This document shows positions 44,023-53,560 of a stretch of DNA of 64,000 nucleotides, piece after piece. This DNA is from an uncultured Cytophagales bacterium (GTDB taxonomy: Bacteria > Bacteroidota > Bacteroidia > Cytophagales > Thermonemataceae), in assembly GCA_937911505.1 (NCBI GenBank), contig CALEMF010000017.1, forward strand, positions 124,001-188,000. Reading direction: 5' to 3'. The notes below the pieces were generated by a model. It was not told where the DNA came from. It worked only from the letters and a program-made list of their open reading frames with translations, and made no database searches. The first letter of the stretch is position 1, and each line of letters opens with the position of its first letter. A program made the translations under genes and the position numbers.

Positions 44023-44300
44023 TATAATATACACATTTTATATCTCTCTCCTTGAGAACTTGGGCACATCTAGTGCTAGGCTAGTTTCGATTGAATATTG
44101 TAAATCGAGAAGCCATTATTATACACAAGTGGTAAAAACTACTGCTTGATGAACAGTATGATTGGTAAGCTTTACAACTACTTTATCAAAGGGGTAAAGT
44201 TTGGTATTGGATTGGTAAGCTTTTAAAATTCAAAGTTGGGTATGGGAGAGGATACATCTACTAACGTTCCGTTAGGGTCTTGTAGTAGGAGGCGCCTTTG
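44023..44300 (-). repeat. G-family repeat copy G3 (intact parent: VOC gene 3' end plus flank)
   Basis: It runs from TATAATATACACATTTTATA through TTTCGATTGAATATTGTAAATC, TTATACACAAGTGG and GGTAAAGTTTGGTATTGG into the last about 80 bases of the VOC coding frame. Since the frame is open only here, this is the likely source of G1 and G2. It forms the right edge of the accessory array. Confidence 0.8.
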
Positions 44301-44612
44301 TCCATAAAAGGTGTCTTTTGGCTCACTTACTACCTGAAAGGCTGCGGTGTTAGCGAGCGTAAATACTTCATCTACATTAGCTACCACAAAGGTGATGTAC
44401 AATCCTTGTGGGTGCTGCTGAAAATCCTCGGGGACAATTTCGTGGGTACGATTGATAATGCCTAGCTCAAGTTGTTTATCTTTCGAAATGAGGTGAATGA
44501 ACCAATCACTCTCAAAATCGACACGGAAGTCAAATAGCTTCGTGTAGAAATCTCTGCTTTCTGGTAGCTTATCAGAGCAGATATTGGTCATAAGTCGGTT
44601 AATCTGCATCAT
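44223..44612 (-). CDS. VOC-superfamily (glyoxalase/bleomycin-resistance-like) protein
   Basis: The 129-residue protein has two beta-alpha-beta-beta-beta modules: NRLMTNICSDKLPESRDFYTKLFDF at the start, and VANVDEVFTLANTAAFQVVSEPKDTFYGQRRLLLQDPNGTLVDVSSP at the end. Such proteins bind a metal and act as isomerases, dioxygenases or drug-binding proteins; the substrate is unknown. It ends 4 nt from the epimerase gene upstream, so the two are cotranscribed. Its 3' end has been copied twice into the array (G1, G2). Confidence 0.85.
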   Translation of the reverse strand: MMQINRLMTNICSDKLPESRDFYTKLFDFRVDFESDWFIHLISKDKQLELGIINRTHEIVPEDFQQHPQGLYITFVVANVDEVFTLANTAAFQVVSEPKDTFYGQRRLLLQDPNGTLVDVSSPIPNFEF

Positions 44613-44616
44613 GTCA

Positions 44617-45528
44617 TTACTTTTTTAGTAGGTTTTCTAAGGCCGGCTTAAGCTCAGGAAATTGATAGGTAAAACCTGTCTGTACAATCTTTTCGTTAGA
44701 GACTTTATTACCGCCTAGTACGATACTAGCCATCTCGCCCATTGTCATTTTGAGGGTAAAAGCAGGTACTTTAGGTAAAATGAGTGGTTTTCTTAGTACG
44801 CTGGCGGTGGCTTTGGTCAATTGCTCGTTGGTAACAGGGGCAGGGCCTACGGCATTGTACACGCCTTCCATTTGTTCATTTTCTAAGCCAGCCATAAACA
44901 TACGACAGAGGTCGTCGATGTGAATCCAAGACAAGTATTGCTTACCACTTCCGATGGGTGCACCTACACCAAAGCGAATCGGTTGTGCAATCTTAGGCAG
45001 CGCACCGCCTTGGTCAGAAAGGACAATACCAATTCTTAGTTTTACAGTACGAATGCCCAAAGAAGCAATGCCCTGAACAGCTTCTTCCCATTTCTTAGTC
45101 ACTTCTGCTAAGAAATCATCTCCCTTGGGGCTTTCTTCTGTTAATAAGGTATCGCCTGTATCTGTACCGTAAATTCCTATGGCAGAAGCACTGACAAAAG
45201 ACTTGGGTTGGTAGCCTTTTTCGGCAAGTGCGTTAAAAAGAAGCTGTGTAGAGCGAGTACGGCTCTTCAGGATTTCGTTCTTCCGTTCTTCCGTCCACTT
45301 TTTATCTGCTACACCTGCTCCTGCCAAGTGAATAATATGATCGGCTTTTTTTAAGGCTTCCGGTTCCATTTCTTGCTGCTTAATATCCCATTTGTAAACG
45401 GGTATTTTAGGGATGATGGATTTGGTACGACTCAAATAAGCTACTTGGTAGTCTTCGTCTCGTAATATTTGAGAGAGGCGTTGTCCAATGAGCCCTGTGG
45501 CGCCTGTAATCAGTACCTTTGCTTTCAT
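44617..45528 (-). CDS. TIGR01777-type epimerase (SDR39U1-like, NAD(P)-dependent)
   Basis: The 303-residue extended SDR has ITGATGLIGQRLSQIL at the N-terminus (GxxGxxG), IIHLAGAGVADKKWTEERKNEI (about 65-86) and FVSASAIGIYGTD (about 110-122). The C-terminal DUF1731-like part has NEQLTKATASVLRKP and TGFTYQFPELKPAL. The substrate is not known for the family. It is divergent from the AEC transporter gene with a 154 bp shared upstream region. Confidence 0.9.
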   Translation of the reverse strand: MKAKVLITGATGLIGQRLSQILRDEDYQVAYLSRTKSIIPKIPVYKWDIKQQEMEPEALKKADHIIHLAGAGVADKKWTEERKNEILKSRTRSTQLLFNALAEKGYQPKSFVSASAIGIYGTDTGDTLLTEESPKGDDFLAEVTKKWEEAVQGIASLGIRTVKLRIGIVLSDQGGALPKIAQPIRFGVGAPIGSGKQYLSWIHIDDLCRMFMAGLENEQMEGVYNAVGPAPVTNEQLTKATASVLRKPLILPKVPAFTLKMTMGEMASIVLGGNKVSNEKIVQTGFTYQFPELKPALENLLKK

Positions 45529-45682
45529 AGAGTGGGGTGTGGTTTAATTGCTTAATTATGGTAATAGGTAAATCTCTTATTATGAATAGCTTACTAAGGA
45601 GTATATTTCATCAAAATAATCATTAGAACAATCCTGTACAAATAAATTTCTCTGTAGCCTCAATACGTTTTATCTTTGATCT

Positions 45683-46579
45683 GTGGAAAATATATGGCTT
45701 CTTTTCGTATGTTTATTAGCGGGCAGCGTCCTCAGGAAAATACCCCAAATGCCTCCTCAATCATACCTCCCCATCAATGTGTTTATTATCTATATATCTC
45801 TTCCTGCGGTAGCTTTGTTATACATTCCGCATATTATCTTTACAACACAGGTATTAATTCCACTTTCAGTAGGGGGGCTGGTATTTTTAGGAGCAGCAGT
45901 ACTCTTTGGCGTACTTTGGAAGATGCAATACATTGATAGAAGCACTTTTGTCTGTTTACTGCTTACTTGTGGGCTGGGAAATACCTCCTTTTTAGGCTTT
46001 CCGCTCACCCTTTCTTATTATGGAGAGGCAGGACTCAGTATTGCTATCATAGCCGATCAAGGTACTTTTTTAGTGTTGGCTACTTTTGGAGTAGCGATTG
46101 CTATCTTTTTCGCAGAAGGACAATGGCAGTTTCAGAAGCTCTCCAAGCGGATACTTACTTTTCCACCGTTTATTGCCTTTATCCTCGCGCTTATTTTACC
46201 CAAAAACTTTTTTACGATCTCTGTGACTAAAGTATTGGAGGGGTTAAGTGCTCCTCTCATTCCATTAGCGTTGTTTTCTGTAGGATTACAATTACAGATT
46301 CGGTTAGAGAAAACTCAACTGAAGGTACTTTCACTAGGCTTGCTGTATAAGTTGCTCCTAGCGCCTCTCTTCATATGGTTTTTATGGTTTTACTTGCTTG
46401 GTGATAGAAGCCTCTATACGCAAGTAACTATTTTTGAAGCAGCTATGCCACCTATGATAACAGCCGCTATTCTGGCTTCTCAGTATAATCATCGCCCTAA
46501 GCTAGCGCAGCTATTGGTAAGCGTAGGGCTCCTATTTTCTTTTCTTACTGCTTGGTTTTGGTGGTGGCTCACGCAATAG
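45683..46579 (+). CDS. AEC-family (auxin efflux carrier-like) membrane transporter
   Basis: The 298-residue protein has ten hydrophobic segments in the repeated five-helix plan of the AEC family: MPPQSYLPINVFIIYISLPAVAL near the start, then GLGNTSFLGFPLTLSYYGEAGL (about 100-121) and FEAAMPPMITAAILASQY (about 252-269). It probably exports or imports small carboxylates. The start is GTG at 45683. It is followed by repeat R2. Confidence 0.88.
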   Translation: MENIWLLFVCLLAGSVLRKIPQMPPQSYLPINVFIIYISLPAVALLYIPHIIFTTQVLIPLSVGGLVFLGAAVLFGVLWKMQYIDRSTFVCLLLTCGLGNTSFLGFPLTLSYYGEAGLSIAIIADQGTFLVLATFGVAIAIFFAEGQWQFQKLSKRILTFPPFIAFILALILPKNFFTISVTKVLEGLSAPLIPLALFSVGLQLQIRLEKTQLKVLSLGLLYKLLLAPLFIWFLWFYLLGDRSLYTQVTIFEAAMPPMITAAILASQYNHRPKLAQLLVSVGLLFSFLTAWFWWWLTQ

Positions 46580-46659
46580 ACAACTGACTTTAGAGCAGGT
46601 TTAAAAAACTAAATTCTACATAATTAATATTTTACGAAATTTTCATCAATTATGCTTTA

Positions 46660-46956
46660 ATTTACCTTTCGTTCATTTTTTGACTGCGTCGAGCTCGCAG
46701 GCTCGGTTAGCTTCGCTGAACTCCACTTCGTTCCGGTTCTTGATGAACCGAGCCTCTGGCGAGCTCGGCGTAGCCAAAAACGAACCAAAAACCGACCAAC
46801 GGGAGCTCGGCGCAACCAAATCAAGAAACCGAGCTTGCGAGCTCAGCGCAGCTAAATCCAAAGCTTCCGCCCACAAACCAACCCGCCTCCCCGCTGGATT
46901 TTCAGGCCAACGCACTTATATCAATCTTAAAAACAAACGGTTAAGAAAACTTAAAC
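46660..46956 (+). repeat. R-family repeat copy R2
   Basis: About 300 bp in the same orientation as R1 (35570-35842), with an insert of about 23 bp near the start (GACTGCGTCGAGCTCGCAGG) relative to R1. It has the same tandem GAGCTCRGCGYAGCY words and the GGTTC/GAACC hairpin. It ends 8 bp before the RluE-type start codon. The 385 bp gap between the AEC gene and rluE contains only this repeat and its T-rich leader. Confidence 0.85.
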
Positions 46957-46964
46957 ATATTCTT

Positions 46965-47564
46965 ATGCATAAACATCAATATTACGCTCTTTACAAGCCT
47001 TATGGAATTTTGTCACAGTTTAGCGACGAGGGAGCACGGCAAGGGTTGAAAAACCTCTACGATTTTCCCAAAGAGGTATACCCAGTGGGTCGGCTCGATG
47101 CAGATAGTGAGGGTTTACTACTCTTGACGAACGACAATCAATTAAAGCATCGTTTGCTCACGCCCAAGTTCAAACATCAAAAAACCTATATCGTACAAGT
47201 AGAAGGGGCCGTCACACCAACCGCCCTAGAGAGGCTCAGAACAGGTGTTGAAATCAAGGTAAAAAAGCAGTCGTATACTACACTGCCCGCAGTAGTAGCA
47301 ATTCTCAACGAAGACCCCTCTTTTCTACCTGCGCGTATACCGCCTATCCGCTTCCGTGCGAATATTCCTACAGGCTGGCTACAGATTACTATTACAGAAG
47401 GAAAAAACAGACAGATACGCAAGATGACCGCCAAGGTAGGTTTTCCTACTTTACGTTTGGTAAGAACGCATATTGGAAATTTGTTTGTAGGCGAAAGGAA
47501 ATCTGGAGAGGTTTGGACCTACGACCAAGCAACGATTTATCAAATGATAGGGGTAAAAAAATAA
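46965..47564 (+). CDS. rluE: 23S rRNA pseudouridine synthase, RluE type
   Basis: The enzyme converts uridine to pseudouridine in rRNA. It has YYALYKPYGILSQFSD (about 4-19), the catalytic-Asp block VGRLDADSEGLLLLTND (about 41-57), KTYIVQVEG (about 69-77) and the C-terminal EGKNRQIRKMTAKVGFPTLRLVRTHIG. I set the start at the ATG at 46965, giving 199 residues. The frame is open for 95 codons upstream, but that part is the R2 repeat and is not protein. RluE modifies U2457 in E. coli; the site here is inferred by family. Confidence 0.9.
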   Translation: MHKHQYYALYKPYGILSQFSDEGARQGLKNLYDFPKEVYPVGRLDADSEGLLLLTNDNQLKHRLLTPKFKHQKTYIVQVEGAVTPTALERLRTGVEIKVKKQSYTTLPAVVAILNEDPSFLPARIPPIRFRANIPTGWLQITITEGKNRQIRKMTAKVGFPTLRLVRTHIGNLFVGERKSGEVWTYDQATIYQMIGVKK

Positions 47565-47597
47565 ACCTTAAAAGTCTCGAAAGACGCTTAAGGTTTA
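47563..47597. terminator. Terminator between rluE and the convergent DAHP synthase gene
   Basis: AAACCTTAA and TTAAGGTTT form the outer stem of a longer imperfect hairpin that also pairs GTCT with AGAC. It starts at the rluE stop codon. Confidence 0.65.
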
Positions 47598-47618
47598 ATA
47601 TGCATAAGAAAAATCTAT

Positions 47619-48716
47619 CTATGCTTTTTGGTCTTGTTTGCTCATCACCTCTGTTTGAGTACGGATAGACTCTACGTGAATAAGCTTGTATATCTCGGCG
47701 ATCAAGTCTTGGCTAAGTCCCATTTTATCGGCCCAATTAGGACGTGTACGGAATACCTCGTTCCAACGATCTATTTGGAAAATAGTAATGTTGTTCTCTT
47801 TCTTGTACTCACCGATCTTCTCTACCAATGCCATACGAGAAGCTAGTATTTCTATCAATTCTCTATCAACACCATCTATTTGCTTACGAAGCTCATCGAG
47901 CTGATTCATAAACTCAGCGTTGTCGCTAGAAGCTACTCTCAATTTCAAATTGGCTAAGATATTCCCGAGCATACTAGGTGTCACTTGTTGTTTGGCATCA
48001 CTCCAAGCATTGTCAGGATCGATGTGCGTTTCTATCATCAAGCCATCGTAGTTAAGGTCTAAGGCCTTCTGAGAGACCATTGCGATCATATCGCGTTTTC
48101 CTGTAATATGGCTAGGATCGCAGATAAGCGGCATATTAGGGAACAGCCTTTTAAGCTCAATGGGAATTTGCCAAGTAGGTGCATTGCGGTATTTACTCTC
48201 TTGTAAAGAAGAAAAACCTCTATGAATAGCGGCTAGCTTAGTTACACCTGCATTATAGATTCTTTCAATAGCGCCTAGCCAAAGTGCCAAATCAGGATTT
48301 ACAGGGTTCTTTACCATTACGGGCACATCGACTCCTTTCAGGGCGTCAGCAAGTGCTTGTACATTAAAAGGGTTTACGGTAGTACGTGCACCAATCCATA
48401 GAATATCTACACCATACTTAAGCGCTAGTTCAACGTGCTCGGGAGTGGCTACTTCTATCGTGAAAGGTAATTTTACTTCTTTTTTAACAGCAGCAACCCA
48501 AGGGAGCGCCACTTTCCCATGTCCTTCAAAGTTGTTAGGGCGTGTGCGTGGTTTCCAGATGCCTGCTCTTAGTGCATCTACTTTCAATTCTTTGAGTTGT
48601 AGACAAGTCTGTAATAGTTGTTCTTCGCTTTCTGCACTACAAGGACCTGCGATGATGGCAGGTGTCTTGTGTGGAAGCCAAGCGTTCATTGGAAGAAGAT
48701 CTAATTGTAAATCCAT
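47619..48716 (-). CDS. Bifunctional DAHP synthase / chorismate mutase type II
   Basis: The N-terminal about 265 residues are a class I beta/KDO8PS-type DAHP synthase: AGPCSAESEEQLLQ (about 22-35), LRAGIWKPRTRPNNFEGHG (about 54-72) and CDPSHITGKRDM (about 199-210). The C-terminal about 90 residues (ELRKQIDGVDRELIEILASRMALVEKIGEYKK) are an AroQ-type chorismate mutase. The fusion commits erythrose-4-phosphate and PEP to aromatics and also carries out the branch to prephenate, with probable feedback linkage. It is a common Bacteroidota fusion. Confidence 0.93.
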   Translation of the reverse strand: MDLQLDLLPMNAWLPHKTPAIIAGPCSAESEEQLLQTCLQLKELKVDALRAGIWKPRTRPNNFEGHGKVALPWVAAVKKEVKLPFTIEVATPEHVELALKYGVDILWIGARTTVNPFNVQALADALKGVDVPVMVKNPVNPDLALWLGAIERIYNAGVTKLAAIHRGFSSLQESKYRNAPTWQIPIELKRLFPNMPLICDPSHITGKRDMIAMVSQKALDLNYDGLMIETHIDPDNAWSDAKQQVTPSMLGNILANLKLRVASSDNAEFMNQLDELRKQIDGVDRELIEILASRMALVEKIGEYKKENNITIFQIDRWNEVFRTRPNWADKMGLSQDLIAEIYKLIHVESIRTQTEVMSKQDQKA

Positions 48717-48858
48717 GGCTTTAACAATTAATGAGTTGTGGGTATATATGAGTAATTAAAAGTAAACTTTTTTATAGAAAAAAACAGCTTGTTCGTTGAT
48801 TTTCTCAGCGAAGGTAATGTGGATTAAATATTATCAAGAAAGATTTGTATTTTTCAAA

Positions 48859-49440
48859 TTAAGACGTCGTTACTTTTTTCTTTGGTTTTTTGGTGCTACC
48901 TCCGCTATTGTGCGTAATAAGCCCCTTAGTATAGTGAAGCATTTGTAAGATGAGATCAACGGTATCAGCACTATCTAGCGTGTTGATCATCAGCTCAAAA
49001 GAACCTACACTTTCAGGGTGATATTTCCCTACACGACACTTCGCTTGACTGCGATGTAATATGTATTCAAAATAGCCTAAATGCTGTGGATTAATACAAT
49101 ATAGATAGTCAAATCTTTTCTCCATGAACTCATTGGCTTGTAAGCATTGCACTCTTCCGTGACTATCTATATCTTGTTTCGTAAAGAAATCAAACCTGAA
49201 GTCGAAGGGGTTTGTGTGTTTTTCTTCAAAATAAGCCAATACATGAATCTTCTTACCATCTTTCTGGAGAAGTTTGACAAAGTAATTGATAGCTTTGTGG
49301 TTTTCTTCGTGGCTACTGCTAAAGAGAATGCCGATATTGTGAGCATCTTTGTAGTTAACGGTTTGTCTTTCGATATCGACTGTTTCTTCTTCCTGCTCTT
49401 TAGTACCTGCAATTTTTTTCAAAAGTGATTTCAATCCCAT
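48859..49440 (-). CDS. Hypothetical protein (DUF6913-like)
   Basis: The start is set at the ATG at 49440 (MGLKSLLKKIAG); an upstream TTG adds two residues. The about 193-residue soluble protein has NIGILFSSSHEENHKAINYFVKLL, IHVLAYFEEKHTNPFDF and KRFDYLYCINPQHLGYFEYIL. These recall the Bacteroidota-restricted group I know as DUF6913; the name is tentative. The C-terminus is lysine-rich. It lies downstream of ligA, on the same strand with a 113 bp gap. Confidence 0.62.
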   Translation of the reverse strand: MGLKSLLKKIAGTKEQEEETVDIERQTVNYKDAHNIGILFSSSHEENHKAINYFVKLLQKDGKKIHVLAYFEEKHTNPFDFRFDFFTKQDIDSHGRVQCLQANEFMEKRFDYLYCINPQHLGYFEYILHRSQAKCRVGKYHPESVGSFELMINTLDSADTVDLILQMLHYTKGLITHNSGGSTKKPKKKVTTS

Positions 49441-49553
49441 AACCAAGCTGCTAGTAAACTTTACACAAAGTTACGATTTATTTTTTATAAAAGTTGCCCT
49501 TACTTTAGGAACTTATAGAAAACCAACTGATTATAAGGCTATAAAGTTGGCTT

Positions 49554-51659
<2,106 letters not shown>

Positions 51660-51695
51660 TCAATTAGCATCGTCATATGACCTAGGAAACAAACA

Positions 51696-52301
51696 TTAGA
51701 TATGATCTTTCTTGTCTTTCACGAAGTCATATAGGAGCTCTCTAGCGCGGTGTAGCTGTGCTTTTACAGTACCTAATGGTAAGTCTAGTTCGTCGGCAAT
51801 CTCTTGGTAGGCTAACTCTTCAAAGTAGCGCATAGTCACCAGTTTACGATATTTAGGAGGTAATTTTGCTACAAACTCTTTCATCAGCTCGGCCTTTTGT
51901 GCTTTAATGGCCTCTTCTTGCGGGTTGAGCTGGTAATCTTGTACATCGAGACTTATGTCTTCTCCGCTTTCATCGGTATAAAAGCTATCCAAACTGTAAG
52001 TTTGCAGCTTTTTCTTACGGATGAAATCTATACAGTTATTTGTAGCAATTCTGAAGAGCCAAGTACTGAAGGTATAGTCTTTTTTAAATTTTTTAAGATT
52101 TTTGAAAGCCTTTGCAAAAGCTTCCATAGTAAGGTCTTCTGCATCATCTACGTTCCGTACCATTTTCAAAATAGTATGGTAGAGCGAACGATTATAACGC
52201 TGCATTAACTCTGCATAAGCACTTTGGTTACCCTTTAGTGCTTCTTCAATGAGTTTGAAATCGTATAAAGCCTTTTCCGAAAAATCTTTGTCTAGCTCCA
52301 T
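51696..52301 (-). CDS. ECF-type RNA polymerase sigma factor
   Basis: The 201-residue protein has sigma region 2 (AYAELMQRYNRSLYHTILKMVRNVDDAEDLTMEAFAKAFKNL, about 25-67) and region 4 (LPPKYRKLVTMRYFEELAYQEIADELDLPLGTVKAQLHRAREL, about 145-188), joined by a linker. No anti-sigma gene is adjacent. Its first bases overlap the end of the glycosyltransferase gene by 10 nt, so it is translationally coupled to it. Confidence 0.9.
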   Translation of the reverse strand: MELDKDFSEKALYDFKLIEEALKGNQSAYAELMQRYNRSLYHTILKMVRNVDDAEDLTMEAFAKAFKNLKKFKKDYTFSTWLFRIATNNCIDFIRKKKLQTYSLDSFYTDESGEDISLDVQDYQLNPQEEAIKAQKAELMKEFVAKLPPKYRKLVTMRYFEELAYQEIADELDLPLGTVKAQLHRARELLYDFVKDKKDHI

Positions 52302-53410
52302 TTTGCTGTTTTAGTGAACAACGCCCTTACACCTATTAGTAATATATAAAAACAATATAGACAATCAAATAAGAAAAGTTCGTACCATTTATTGGGCATG
52401 TGCATTTTCAGCGCAATTCTACTCAAAATAATGTTTTTTAAGAGAAATCTACCACTAAAAGCACCTACGATCAACCACATCCAAGGAGAGACTACCCAAG
52501 TTAAACTTACAAGACTCGCTACGCCTGTTAGCCAAAAGCCAATGTGGGTGAGGTTATATAAGCCTAAAATAAGCTTATGCTTCCACTTGTAGTACTTGCC
52601 TACACTTAAATGTCGTATTTTCTGTGTTTGCCACTCTGACCAAGTTGTTTTGGGAATACTCATCATCTGTCCTTCAGCTTTAATACAAATGGCTGTGTTA
52701 CCTTTGCGCGCTACTTGATTCACAAACAGGTCGTCATCGCCTCCTACAATTTCCTGATGGCTTGCAAAGCCTTTTTCTTTCAGGAAAAGTGATTTTTTAT
52801 AAGCTAGGTTACGCCCCACACCCATATAGGGGAGTCCTACTAACTTAAAAGATAAATACTGAAGGGCTGTATAAAAAGTTTCATTACGAATGATATAGTT
52901 GAGAAAGGAAGGCTTTCGCTCGTAAGGAGAAACACCCAATACGATATTGGTAGTTGGTTTGAAAGCCTGCATCATGTTTTGAATCCAATGTGGTGAGCGA
53001 GGCAAGCAGTCTGCATCTGTAAAAAGCAGGTGCTCATGTTGTGCTGCTCGTACCCCCAAGGTAAGCGCATACTTTTTATGGCTGATATGTTGAGGGGTTT
53101 GCTCTACTCTTACTAATTTGATACGCCCCAGTTCGTGTTGCTGCTTATAGAAAAAAGTATGCTCATTGAAGTCAGAGCGGTCATCAACCACGATAATCTC
53201 AAAATCTTCATACTGTTGTTCATAAAGCGCTTCTAGCAAGCGCTTCATGTACGCAGGCTCGTTATGTACAGCAACAATTACTGATACAGGTGGCAAGGAA
53301 GTACCCTCAGAGCGACTTCTATAGAATAAAAGCTGACTATCTACCAACAACACAAATAGAAGTTGTAGGAGGGTTATTGATAAGAAAATGTAGAACAGTG
53401 TTAACTCCAA
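52292..53410 (-). CDS. Family 2 membrane glycosyltransferase
   Basis: The 372-residue protein has an N-terminal membrane segment, then a GT2 domain: VSVIVAVHNEPAYMKRLLEAL (about 41-61), IIVVDDRSDFNE (about 73-84), LLFTDADCLPRSPHWI with the DxD-like DAD (about 129-144) and QTQKIRHLSVGKYYKWK in place of the QxxRW motif. Two to three C-terminal membrane segments follow. The layout suits processive or lipid-linked polysaccharide synthesis. It is the first gene of the pair with the sigma factor. Confidence 0.82.
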   Translation of the reverse strand: MELTLFYIFLSITLLQLLFVLLVDSQLLFYRSRSEGTSLPPVSVIVAVHNEPAYMKRLLEALYEQQYEDFEIIVVDDRSDFNEHTFFYKQQHELGRIKLVRVEQTPQHISHKKYALTLGVRAAQHEHLLFTDADCLPRSPHWIQNMMQAFKPTTNIVLGVSPYERKPSFLNYIIRNETFYTALQYLSFKLVGLPYMGVGRNLAYKKSLFLKEKGFASHQEIVGGDDDLFVNQVARKGNTAICIKAEGQMMSIPKTTWSEWQTQKIRHLSVGKYYKWKHKLILGLYNLTHIGFWLTGVASLVSLTWVVSPWMWLIVGAFSGRFLLKNIILSRIALKMHMPNKWYELFLFDCLYCFYILLIGVRALFTKTAKWS

Positions 53411-53534
53411 AAGATCGACAAAATATCCATGTATTGCAGCGCGTAAGATATATAAAGATCAATCCAAAGGCAAGTGAAGAAGTAGATTGTATTGAAGTTA
53501 TTCTTTCGGCATAAAGGAAATTCAAATACTTACT

Positions 53535-53542
53535 TATATTTG
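53535..53542 (+). promoter_or_regulatory. -7 element upstream of tgt
   Basis: TATATTTG matches TAnnTTTG and lies 18 nt before the ATG at 53561. No clear TTTG is seen at the -33 distance, so support is partial. Confidence 0.42.
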
Positions 53543-53560
53543 CATGCCTAAAGCGTATCT

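Noticed and set aside
26506-44300. CRISPR array
   Set aside because: The repeats are long, spaced by whole genes, and no short regularly spaced direct repeats or cas genes are seen.
53290-53514. Plus-strand 74-codon ORF overlapping the glycosyltransferase start
   Set aside because: Half of it is antisense to the glycosyltransferase coding region, and the rest is ordinary intergenic sequence before tgt.
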